Assembly: GCF_008086345.1 (NCBI RefSeq)
Contig: NZ_CP043006.1
Location: 5,330,032 to 5,394,031 of the forward strand
DNA from: Chitinophaga sp. XS-30
GTDB taxonomy: Bacteria > Bacteroidota > Bacteroidia > Chitinophagales > Chitinophagaceae
DNA: 64,000 bases
Direction of reading: 5' to 3'
Part shown: positions 27,152 through 33,842 of the stretch, piece after piece
Position numbering within the stretch: the first letter of the stretch is position 1
Layout: each line of letters begins with the position of its first letter
The notes under the pieces: model-generated
Told to the model about the DNA's origin: nothing
Databases searched by the model: none
What the model saw: the letters and a program-made list of their open reading frames with translations, nothing else
Program-made: the position numbers and the translations under genes

Positions 27152-27242
27152 ATCGTGGTAGTAAGATGTTATATGAGGTCGCCCCTTTAGTATAACACAA
27201 CTAAAAGACCGTTTTAACCAAAAGAGGCGAAAAAAAAAATTT

Positions 27243-27830
27243 CTATAGCAATTTCATCAGCAGGAGTAAAGTCAGGAAGCCCTTTTCGGAAAGCCGGTAA
27301 CGTAATAACCTGATGGCTCTGGCCTTTTGATTCAGGACGGTTTGAGGGGAAATGCCCAGCCTTTCCGCCGCTTCGGCGGTACTGAGCTTGCGAATGAAAA
27401 TAAGCCGGAAAACTTCGCCGCATTGGGTGGGCAAGGCAGCCACCTCCTGGTAAATTTCGGTCAGCACTCTCGACTTCAGCATTTCCAGGTCCGCGGTCTC
27501 CTCTCCTTCCGGGGTCAGGTAGCGCAGCTCCTGATGCGACAGTTCGTGCCGGTCGCGTGCCTTTAAATAATTGAAGCAGGCGTTGCGAACGCTAACGTAT
27601 AAAAAAGATTTGATATCCGACAAGTTGTTAAAGTCGTTCTGCTTGCCGAACAGTTTCACCATGCTGTCCTGCGCAATATCCTCGGCTTCTCCGGCATGCC
27701 CAACGATCTTGCGCGCGAAATACACCAGGCCCTTGTAAAACCTTCCGTATAGTTCCGTTGCCGCCTCGCTGTCCCCATCCCGGAACAGCCTTATCAGTTG
27801 TTGCTCATTATGTAGGTCCCTCTTATGCAA
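27243..27830 (-). CDS. ECF RNA polymerase sigma factor, FecI-like, probable TTG start
   Basis: Region 2 (SEAATELYGRFYKGLVYFA, EDIAQDSMVKLFGKQNDF and IKSFLYVSVRNACFNYLKAR) and region 4 (LSTAEAAERLGISPQTVLNQKARAI) are clear, with a hydrophobic tail (FLTLLLLMKLL). The frame is open to 27908, but the first 26 residues there look unlike sigma factors and contain a TAGTTTGC promoter-like motif. I therefore place the start at TTG 27830, giving 195 residues, normal for the family. It heads the FecR-SusC-SusD-TlpA locus that ends near 19435. Confidence 0.88.
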   Translation of the reverse strand: MHKRDLHNEQQLIRLFRDGDSEAATELYGRFYKGLVYFARKIVGHAGEAEDIAQDSMVKLFGKQNDFNNLSDIKSFLYVSVRNACFNYLKARDRHELSHQELRYLTPEGEETADLEMLKSRVLTEIYQEVAALPTQCGEVFRLIFIRKLSTAEAAERLGISPQTVLNQKARAIRLLRYRLSEKGFLTLLLLMKLL

Positions 27831-27854
27831 ATGTCCGTTTAATCCCTCCGTTCC

Positions 27855-27862
27855 GCAAACTA
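27855..27862 (-). promoter_or_regulatory. TAGTTTGC promoter-like element before the sigma gene
   Basis: This matches the element at 19275-19282, preceded on the minus strand by TTATTTT and followed by a GGG-containing stretch and TTAAACG. It sits about 25 bp upstream of the TTG start of the sigma gene. Confidence 0.35.
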
Positions 27863-27955
27863 AAAATAAATTGTCATAAAACTGAAGGCATTTCCCTGAC
27901 CGGGGCATTGCCCGGCCGGGAATCCAGCGCTTTGCGGAACACGCCTGAACACTTG

Positions 27956-27990
27956 AAAGCCCTGCAAATCAATGATCTGCAGGGCTTTTA
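27956..27990. terminator. Hairpin ending the ATPase/RteC-like unit
   Basis: AAAGCCCTGCA (27956-27966) pairs with TGCAGGGCTTT (27978-27988), an 11-bp stem with an 11-base loop, with a TTTT on the plus-strand side. It lies 46 bp beyond the stop of the small 54-residue gene, so it should end that leftward unit. The T-run is oriented better for plus-strand transcripts. Confidence 0.6.
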
Positions 27991-28033
27991 TGCAAAGGCG
28001 CCTAAAACCCACGCTGTTTTTACAACGAACTTT

Positions 28034-28198
28034 TCACCATGCCTGCATCTCTTTTTCCAGATCGAACAGTGTGGTAAATTTCTCTTCCTCCACGGTCTGG
28101 GGTACAATATGCTCTTTTCGTCCCTTCAGAAATGTTTTCAGCATCTGTAATACCGACTTCTTTTCCGCATCACTGAGCCGCTTAAAGTATTCATGCAT
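28034..28198 (-). CDS. Small 54-residue protein, possibly related to short antitoxin-type proteins
   Basis: The ATG at 28198 is preceded by GGAGCAGGAA, a good ribosome-binding site for this phylum. The product is charged and helical (YFKRLSDAEKKSVLQMLKTF, then GRKEHIVPQTVEEEKFTTLF). The first part resembles the N-terminus of short Bacteroidota addiction-module antitoxins, where a LSxxEKxxLLxMVKTF-type helix precedes a YNKEL segment, but here the C-terminal part is shorter and different. No toxin lies beside it. It is the last gene before the hairpin and 107 bp after the ATPase gene. Confidence 0.5.
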   Translation of the reverse strand: MHEYFKRLSDAEKKSVLQMLKTFLKGRKEHIVPQTVEEEKFTTLFDLEKEMQAW

Positions 28199-28305
28199 TT
28201 CCTGCTCCAAGGCTTTGCCTATATTAACTCATTTTCTACAAATTCAAGATTTCATGGCCAAATATCAGCCTGTCATGACGTAGCTTTCACAACTCCACTG
28301 CCCCA

Positions 28306-28971
28306 CTATCGCCGCTTATCCGGCGTATCACCCGGAAACGTGATGAGGTTCAGCATCTGCCGCAACCGGCTGCGCACCCTTTTGCCGTACACCTCTTCAA
28401 CATCCTGGCTGTTCAGGTTGGTGGTAACATGGGTGATCATACCGTAGTTGACAAAAAGATCGTAGCGGCTTAGCAGGATCTCCCCCATGACCTGGCAGTG
28501 GCTGCCAAAGTGCATGGCGCTGCATTCCAGTCCCAGGTCATCGAAACAATAGGCTTTGGGTTCATAGCTGTGTGCGCGAAAGCTCTTTTTGGCATAGCGG
28601 GCAATCACTTCATATCCATCGGCGGAAAACTCGAAACTGATATCCCGGCAGGAACGCATGGCATGTACCTGGCTGGCTTCCATGAGGTAGTTCAGCAAAT
28701 GCATAAGGCTCGTTTTTCCCGCTCCAACGGGACCGTTAAGGAAAATGCCTTTATGTATCTCGATGTCCATTTTCTTTGCTACCGGCTCGTCTTTCAATAC
28801 CCAGCATATCATCCGGGCAATAACCGGCGCATCATCTTCCCTGAGCTGGAATTGCTCACCATATTTTTCGCGGCCTTTGAGTGTCAGTTGCACCCAATAT
28901 TCTGCGTAATCAAAACGGCTCTGCATAGTTTTTATCATCCTGGGAATGGAGATGGGTTTTACTGTTTCCAT
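28306..28971 (-). CDS. DnaC/IstB-like AAA+ ATPase
   Basis: The 221-residue protein has Walker A GPVGAGKTS at about 80-88 and Walker B YCFDDLG at about 141-147. A sensor-type THVTTNLNSQ near 190 and an arginine-rich end (GKRVRSRLRQML) suit an arginine finger. This is the fold of DnaC-type helicase loaders and IstB transposition helpers. The N-terminal 45 residues are not zinc-binding. The start at 28971 overlaps the upstream gene by 62 bp; Met16 at 28926 would reduce the overlap to 17. Its pairing with a winged-helix, DnaD-like protein resembles phage or plasmid replication modules. No transposase is present, so an IstB role is unlikely. Confidence 0.78.
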   Translation of the reverse strand: METVKPISIPRMIKTMQSRFDYAEYWVQLTLKGREKYGEQFQLREDDAPVIARMICWVLKDEPVAKKMDIEIHKGIFLNGPVGAGKTSLMHLLNYLMEASQVHAMRSCRDISFEFSADGYEVIARYAKKSFRAHSYEPKAYCFDDLGLECSAMHFGSHCQVMGEILLSRYDLFVNYGMITHVTTNLNSQDVEEVYGKRVRSRLRQMLNLITFPGDTPDKRR

Positions 28972-29659
28972 AGACTGAAGGTGTTTTTTTAGGGTTGATA
29001 TTCAGCATCCATTTATCGGCAGCGGCCTGCCAGTTGGTGATCGGGGTTTGGCGGCCAGTAAGCCAGCCGGTGCTTTCATAGTGCAGGAAGAACTTTTTTC
29101 CTTCCGCGGGGTCATAGCCTTTTTGCCGGCAATAGGCTGCTGTTTCGGCGCCGGACGGGATTGTTTGCTGAAAGATATTTTTTGTACCGGAAAGGGTGCT
29201 GTGACTGTTTACACTGTTTATTAATTTGTTTATCTGTTTATAAATGCGTCCCGTTTCCGGTACCGGAGCAGTATCATTTCCGGTACCGGTATGGGTCAAA
29301 ACCGGCCCGTTATCAGTACCATTTCCGGGTGGCGGGAACAGTTCCGCCTGGGGCACTGTTGCGGCGCCCGAAGGCAATGACAATATCTTCACCTTTGCCT
29401 TCGCGAACTTGTGCAGCGGCGGCTGGTACACGATATAACGGGCCAGGTGCAGTTCCTTCATGCAGGCATGATAGGTGTTCTTCGAACCGATCTTGCAAAG
29501 CTGCATGATCTGTTCCCGATGAATGGTGAATGCACTGCTGAAATGCACTTCATTCCAGCGTTGAAAGAGTGCCATGTAAAGGCTGATATGACTGGGTTTC
29601 AGGCGCTCATCCTGCCGTACCAGGCGAAAAAAGCTGTTGAGATGTATCACATAATTCAT
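28910..29659 (-). CDS. Winged-helix protein of replication-initiator/regulator type
   Basis: The ATG at 29659 gives 249 residues beginning MNYVIHLNSFFRLVRQDERL. The N-terminal 95 residues (SHISLYMALFQRWNEVHFSS, REQIMQLCKIGSKNTYHACM and ELHLARYIVY) match a winged-helix family common in Bacteroidota mobile regions and usually called a transcriptional regulator. The middle is a low-complexity proline/glycine/threonine linker (residues about 110-150). The C-terminal part (YCRQKGYDPAEGKKFFLHYESTGWL) resembles DnaD/replication-protein ends, with GWLTGR...ITNWQAAADKW. The role in the cytoplasm is likely DNA binding next to the ATPase encoded by the overlapping gene downstream. The function is inferred from architecture only. 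Confidence 0.72.
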   Translation of the reverse strand: MNYVIHLNSFFRLVRQDERLKPSHISLYMALFQRWNEVHFSSAFTIHREQIMQLCKIGSKNTYHACMKELHLARYIVYQPPLHKFAKAKVKILSLPSGAATVPQAELFPPPGNGTDNGPVLTHTGTGNDTAPVPETGRIYKQINKLINSVNSHSTLSGTKNIFQQTIPSGAETAAYCRQKGYDPAEGKKFFLHYESTGWLTGRQTPITNWQAAADKWMLNINPKKTPSVYGNSKTHLHSQDDKNYAEPF

Positions 29660-29770
29660 AGCCGGGGTTTTAAGCATTCGGATCAATGATCTTTAACCTG
29701 GCAGCGAATTAAGCGAATATTTTCATTCAGCAAACCTGTAAACTTTCCGGTAACAGGTGTAACCGGGTGA

Positions 29771-30622
29771 TTATGAGACTGATATTTTACCCTTTTTTTG
29801 TCTGCCGATCCTTTTTGTCATTTCATTCAGCAGGTCGGTGATCTTATCACGGACGCCTATCATGGCTGAAAGCCGGTTCTTGTAGTAGAGGGTTCTCAGG
29901 GAGCCGGGGTCAATTACATCCTGCGTGTTGGTAGCGTATATCCGGGCGGCTGCTTTCAGGAATTGCGTGGTGTTGCGCACCTTTACGATGCCCACGGCTT
30001 CGGCTGCATTCATCAGGCAGGCCAGTTCCTGGATATTCAGATCGAACACGATCTTGTCACCGGCATATTCGGGGTCTGCATCAGCCTCTTTATCCAGCCC
30101 GAGCGTCATCCGCTTTTCGAGATAAGCTATTTCTTCATCTATCCAGATATTCAGTTGCTTCTTCAGGTCCGGTAGTCCTGCTTCGTAGACGTGATCGTCT
30201 TTACCGGTGATCTGGTTGATCCGTTTGCGAATGAGTGCCAGTTTGTCAACTTTCGCGGCCAGGCTGGTTACTGCGGAGATCTTTGTTTCTATCGTCTCTT
30301 TGCAATACTGTATGGCTTTCTGATGATTGATATTGTAGCTGCAAAGCAGTACATGCAACTCCCGCTGCACCTGTCCGCCCCGGGCCACCACTGTCAGCAC
30401 ATCTTCCAGGAAAGCCAGGAGGCAATTGAACCGGCTGAATGTAGCGGGTTTGCTGTTCTCATAGGTCATGTTCTCCGTAGCGACGTCCAGTATCAGCTGA
30501 TGGAGGCGCTCGTTGATGTTGGCATCCGGCAGGCTGGATTTGATACGCTCAAGCAGTCCGCCGGGTTCGGGAGATAGCACAGCACGGATCAGTTGCTGTA
30601 ACGCCAGGATCTCTGCATTCAT
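29771..30622 (-). CDS. RteC-like domain protein
   Basis: The 283-residue protein is soluble and mostly helical, without signal peptide. The C-terminal half (IWIDEEIAYLEKRM..., KIVFDLNIQELACLMNAAEA, VGIVKVRNTTQFLKAAARIY and PGSLRTLYYKNRL) follows the pattern of RteC-type proteins. In those a W-x-G-S-like strand is followed by an LxxLIYAL helix, a variable loop and a final basic helix. RteC regulates excision of Bacteroides conjugative transposons. Here the W-x-G-S strand is replaced by a KIVFDL one, so homology is uncertain. It lies 111 bp upstream of the winged-helix gene and probably shares its transcript. Confidence 0.55.
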   Translation of the reverse strand: MNAEILALQQLIRAVLSPEPGGLLERIKSSLPDANINERLHQLILDVATENMTYENSKPATFSRFNCLLAFLEDVLTVVARGGQVQRELHVLLCSYNINHQKAIQYCKETIETKISAVTSLAAKVDKLALIRKRINQITGKDDHVYEAGLPDLKKQLNIWIDEEIAYLEKRMTLGLDKEADADPEYAGDKIVFDLNIQELACLMNAAEAVGIVKVRNTTQFLKAAARIYATNTQDVIDPGSLRTLYYKNRLSAMIGVRDKITDLLNEMTKRIGRQKKGKISVS

Positions 30623-30709
30623 AAGATGGTTTTGATTTTGGTTATGGTTTTGGTGTAATTCGCTGAACGGATCAAGGGGTTGAAAGTGCTAAAACTAAGA
30701 TTTTTTTTA

Positions 30710-30750
30710 GCAAAACAAAAAAAACCGTTCCCGATATGCCGGGAACGGTC
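30710..30750 (-). terminator. Strong intrinsic terminator after the small membrane-protein gene
   Basis: On the minus strand ACCGTTCCC-8 bases-GGGAACGGT is followed by TTTTTTTTGTTTTG. It begins 6 bp after the stop of the 69-residue gene, and it separates that two-gene unit from the RteC-like gene. Confidence 0.85.
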
Positions 30751-30755
30751 TGCAA

Positions 30756-30965
30756 TTATGCCTGCTTTCTGGCAGGTCTTCCGTAAGCCGCCTGGCTCAC
30801 CGCTGTGAGTACGCCGCCCGCAACTGCGAGGTATTGTGCAATATCGGTAACGATGGCCGGCATTGTTACCGGGGCGGTGATGATGGCGCCGCCTGCTGCT
30901 GCCAGTATTAAACCGGCGGTCCTGAGTTTGCGGAGGAGCGGTACCTTAGGTTTCCGCGGTTTCAT
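30756..30965 (-). CDS. Small two-helix membrane protein, holin-like in layout
   Basis: The 69-residue protein has a basic N-terminus (MKPRKPKVPLLRKLR), two hydrophobic segments (about 17-31, alanine/glycine rich, and about 41-58) joined by a short loop with prolines, and a basic tail (GRPARKQA). Size, two helices and charged ends match phage holins and other pore-type peptides, but no lysin gene is nearby and the match is structural only. The start overlaps the upstream stop as TGATG, indicating translational coupling with the 253-residue gene. Confidence 0.7.
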   Translation of the reverse strand: MKPRKPKVPLLRKLRTAGLILAAAGGAIITAPVTMPAIVTDIAQYLAVAGGVLTAVSQAAYGRPARKQA

Positions 30966-31726
30966 CAGGCATGTGATACTTTCACCAGCGCCAGGGCATT
31001 GAACGTGCCGTTGTTCATCACGTAACGGTTGCCATTAACCAGCTGGACGAATGAAATACCCAGTGCCAGGAAGAGCGGCTTTGCGCTGTTGGCAGGCAAC
31101 GGCATAGCCAGCGTCAGTGGTGCGGTGGCTGTGCCATTGATGGGCAGGTCTCCACTCGCGGCCACTTCACTTTTGTACAGGTTATTCACAAAATCCAGTT
31201 CCGCTGCAACGGCATGCAGTTCAAAGTGCGTGGCCCCAGCCGGGCTGGCAATAGCCGTCTCCGGAACGAATGGTGCAAAATCTACCTGCAGGTTGCCCGT
31301 TGCCCGGTCAATCACCGCCGTGTAAGGCGCAAAAAGCGATGTGCTGAGCGGCGAGGCGATGTTGAACTCAAAGCCTTCCAGCAGCGCGGTATCGCCATCT
31401 GCTATATTGCGCATGCCCCGGGGGCTGAGCGGGTCCGCTTTGACGGCGCGCATCATTTCGCGGGTGAGGCGGGTTACCAGCTTCCTGTCTTTCGACAGTA
31501 CAATGGCCGTTGCCATGGCCGAACGAAGCAGCTTGCTGCCTTTGCCCGCACGGCCAAATTCCGAGAGGTTTTCGCGGGTACGCGCGAACTTCGGGTCCGT
31601 GGCTATGCGTTCCGCGGAAACACCACCTTTCGTTCTTACGCGGTAGCCGTCTTTGGTTTTATAGAAGCTGAAGTTCCCTACAACTCCTTCGATTTGTATC
31701 ACACCGGATTGTTTTCCCATGATCAT
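30965..31726 (-). CDS. Conserved hypothetical 253-residue protein of Bacteroidota
   Basis: I do not recognise a named domain. The N-terminal third is basic and highly patterned (GVIQIEGVVGNFSFYKTKDG, RVRTKGGVSAERI and FARTRENLSEFGRAGKGSKL), followed by an arginine-rich helical part (TRLTREMMRAV). The C-terminal half is beta-rich (FEFNIASPLSTSLFAPYTAV, LFLALGISFVQLVNG). The TRENxxEFGRAxKxxKLLR signature is one I associate with a widespread but unnamed Bacteroidota protein group. No signal peptide is seen. The gene is coupled to a two-helix membrane protein and is divergent from a small HTH gene, so it could be a structural or DNA-binding protein of a reduced element (speculation). Confidence 0.72.
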   Translation of the reverse strand: MIMGKQSGVIQIEGVVGNFSFYKTKDGYRVRTKGGVSAERIATDPKFARTRENLSEFGRAGKGSKLLRSAMATAIVLSKDRKLVTRLTREMMRAVKADPLSPRGMRNIADGDTALLEGFEFNIASPLSTSLFAPYTAVIDRATGNLQVDFAPFVPETAIASPAGATHFELHAVAAELDFVNNLYKSEVAASGDLPINGTATAPLTLAMPLPANSAKPLFLALGISFVQLVNGNRYVMNNGTFNALALVKVSHA

Positions 31727-31884
31727 TTCAGTTTTAGTGTAAAAAATGTGGACACTTGCAAGGCGTGCCCGGTAAGCCTTTGGTGACGAGGCCAGGGAAC
31801 GTCTTCCCTGATTTCGTACATTCGGTACCGATAACAGCGAAGCTAGACCAGTCGCATTCCGTACAAAAAACAGATGACCGTTTT

Positions 31885-32097
31885 ATGCCAAAGTTTCCTG
31901 AAATGTCCCCCAGGCGAATAGTGATCTATCCCAAGGATATAGCGATGATGACGGGCCGTACCGAGCGTACGGCGCGGAGGATACTGGCACAGGTACGAAA
32001 AGCTTATGGGAAGAAATCGCGGGATTTTGTGACGGTGAGTGAATTTTGCTCGTTTGCGGGGTTTGCGGAGGATGAAGTGCTGGAGATGTTGCGGTGA
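31885..32097 (+). CDS. Small helix-turn-helix protein
   Basis: From the ATG at 31885 the product is 70 residues. IVIYPKDIAMMTGRTERTAR is a helix-turn-helix core and ILAQVRKAYGKKSRDFVTVSEFCSFAGFAEDEVLEML a second helical unit. A longer frame reaches 31756 but adds an unlike tail. The pattern is that of small excisionase/MerR-like DNA-binding proteins in Bacteroidota islands. It is divergent from the 253-residue gene (158 bp apart) and is followed after 19 bp by four 11-bp tandem repeats, which may be its binding sites. Confidence 0.68.
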   Translation: MPKFPEMSPRRIVIYPKDIAMMTGRTERTARRILAQVRKAYGKKSRDFVTVSEFCSFAGFAEDEVLEMLR

Positions 32098-32115
32098 CCG
32101 GTGGGGTTAAAGGGA

Positions 32116-32159
32116 GGGATGTCCCGGGGATACTCCGGGGATTACCCAGGGATACCAGC
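32116..32159. repeat. Four 11-bp tandem repeats, consensus GGGATACYCCG
   Basis: Units at 32116, 32127, 32138 and 32149 read GGGATGTCCCG, GGGATACTCCG, GGGATTACCCA and GGGATACCAGC. GGGAT is invariant and the right side drifts. An 11-bp period places every unit on the same DNA face. They lie 19 bp downstream of the small HTH gene and next to a long AT-rich stretch, an arrangement reminiscent of iterons or a regulator-binding array. Confidence 0.7.
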
Positions 32160-32476
32160 CTGGAATAGCCTGGGGGGCGTTCAGGGTCAGGGTATAAAAA
32201 GAGGGACCGATTCAGGTACGATCCTTCCTTTGGAACTCAATTCTCCGATAACCAGGAGTTAACTGGATTGGAATCAAAACCTCACACTAAAACCAATAAA
32301 TTCAACAATAAAATGGATACTATCCGCTTAATAAATTAGCGCAAATATTCTTCCTGAAATCACACAATAAATTGATTTACAAACACTTAATATTCACACC
32401 TAAATAAATGCCAAGATACTCTGCATGCTTATGCATTATCTCTTCCCGAACTCTATAATTCAGTCATAGGTACTCC
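32160..32476. other. Non-coding AT-rich spacer
   Basis: A short GC-rich transition (32160-32200, CAGCCTGGAATAGCCTGG type) is followed by roughly 260 bp of AT-rich sequence. No ORF, terminator or RNA gene is evident. It separates the divergent HTH gene from the end of the fibre operon. Confidence 0.45.
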
Positions 32477-33229
32477 CTAATCACAGGGAACCGTAAAATC
32501 AGGGGTGTACCGGGGCGGTAATCCTGATGGGAAAACAGGAGGCCTGATCTGCTGTTCCGGGAAAGCGCTGTGCGCAACAAGATACAGGAAGCAATGTATA
32601 TCGTACCAGAGCAGGTTGCCGTATTCATCCAGCTCGTCAAAACTCTCGTAACCGTATAGCAGATCATGATCATAGATCCGTACCTGACTGTTTCCCGCTG
32701 CAACCGTCAGCGTGGCCACCGGTGAAGTATAATCCCCTACAACGGTGATATCGTTCTCATACGCGATCTCACGGATGATGTATTGAATGTTCACAGATTG
32801 GGGCAACACCAGCGGTTGCGTGCATGCGGCATCGCTGTAAAACCGGACATAGGCCAGCGGCTCATAATAGGCCCAGTAATAATCCGGCGGCGGATCGTCC
32901 GGGAAATAATACAGCGCGTCTATTTCCACCCTCGCATACAAATCGGCCGGAGGGCATCCCTGCAGTGGCACCAATTCGCTCCACCAGGGCATCCGGTTAT
33001 CGGAAGGCAGATGGCTTTCCTCCAGGTACAACCAGTTCAACGCCTCCGTTTTGCTAATGCAGAAATTGTCCTGTGGAATGGTGGTGCCGGCTTTCTGTAC
33101 AAAATATCCTTCCGACACTTTCTGCCGGATAAAATTATGGGTAACCAGGTGGTTCTGCGCTTCGGCGGACGCAGTTATCAGTATCAGTAATGCTGATAAT
33201 AAAAAGGGTGTAGTTATTGAAATCTTCAT
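32477..33229 (-). CDS. Secreted protein, shared N-terminal module with its neighbour, unique C-terminus
   Basis: The ATG at 33229 gives 250 residues with a signal peptide (ITTPFLLSALLILITASAEA). Residues about 24-95 are nearly the same as in the upstream neighbour: HNFIRQKVSEGYF, TTIPQDNFCISKTEALNWLY and LPSDNRMPWWSELVPL. The C-terminal part (about 100-250) is tyrosine/proline rich and beta-like (YYWAYYEPLAYVRFYSDAAC, VATLTVAAGNSQVRIYDHDL), with no recognised family. It is the last gene of the fibre operon. The module-plus-variable-tail layout suggests a common anchoring or export domain carrying different binding or effector ends. Confidence 0.75.
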   Translation of the reverse strand: MKISITTPFLLSALLILITASAEAQNHLVTHNFIRQKVSEGYFVQKAGTTIPQDNFCISKTEALNWLYLEESHLPSDNRMPWWSELVPLQGCPPADLYARVEIDALYYFPDDPPPDYYWAYYEPLAYVRFYSDAACTQPLVLPQSVNIQYIIREIAYENDITVVGDYTSPVATLTVAAGNSQVRIYDHDLLYGYESFDELDEYGNLLWYDIHCFLYLVAHSAFPEQQIRPPVFPSGLPPRYTPDFTVPCD

Positions 33230-33257
33230 TTGTATCTTTTGTATGCATTCGCGCCCG

Positions 33258-33842
33258 TTACTCCAGCAATAAATATACATCTCCTCCATTATACAGGTGG
33301 TGAGCCTCAAAATAAACCGTGCGGGGCAAATTGTCCCATTCATTATTGTCGTAAGCCTGCACTTCCACACCATTAACGATCATGACAAACCGGTAAAATT
33401 GCGCATTGCTAACGGTCGCTTGTATATAGGTGGGAGACCCGGTATAGGAACCATAGACCTCCAGGTCGCCCGGGCACAACTGATATGGCAACGAAAAACC
33501 CTGCAGGCCGGAAACACTGGTAATACAGCTTCCCCAACCCCAGGATTGGTTATAGACGGTCACCTGCCGGGAGACTGAGGGGAGCGGAACGATCTCGCTC
33601 CACCAGGGCATCCGGTTATCAGAAGGCAGGTAGCTTTCATCCAGGTAAAGCCAGTTGACCGCCTCCGTTTTACTGATACAGAAATTATCCTGCGGTATGG
33701 TAGTGCCCGGTTTTTGGGTAAAATACCCTTCCGTTACCTTTTGCCGGATAAAGTTGTGGGTAACCAGGTGATTCTGGGCATCCGCTGACTGCCTGAGCAG
33801 CAGCATTAACGTGATCTGTAATATTTTTATCCCTATCCTCAT
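33258..33842 (-). CDS. Secreted protein, paralogous N-terminal module, different C-terminus
   Basis: The 194-residue precursor has a signal peptide (ILQITLMLLLRQSADA). Its module HNFIRQKVTEGYF through LPSDNRMPWWSEIVPL is nearly identical to its downstream neighbour's, with over 80 percent of positions matching by eye. The tail (about 95-194) is short and beta-like (SWGWGSCITSVSGLQGFSLP and FYRFVMIVNGVEVQAYDNNE) and unrelated to the neighbour's tail. The start overlaps the preceding fibre stop by four bases (ATGA), so the pair is translationally coupled to the fibre gene. Confidence 0.75.
   Translation of the reverse strand: MRIGIKILQITLMLLLRQSADAQNHLVTHNFIRQKVTEGYFTQKPGTTIPQDNFCISKTEAVNWLYLDESYLPSDNRMPWWSEIVPLPSVSRQVTVYNQSWGWGSCITSVSGLQGFSLPYQLCPGDLEVYGSYTGSPTYIQATVSNAQFYRFVMIVNGVEVQAYDNNEWDNLPRTVYFEAHHLYNGGDVYLLLE

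Noticed and set aside
27831-27908. Upstream extension of the sigma factor to 27908
   Set aside because: The added 26 residues are unlike sigma factors and contain the promoter-like motif shared with the other sigma gene.
28306-28971. IstB of an IS21-type insertion sequence
   Set aside because: No IstA transposase or terminal inverted repeats are seen, and the partner is a winged-helix protein.
32116-32159. CRISPR array
   Set aside because: Repeats are 11 bp, contiguous and without spacers; there are no cas genes.
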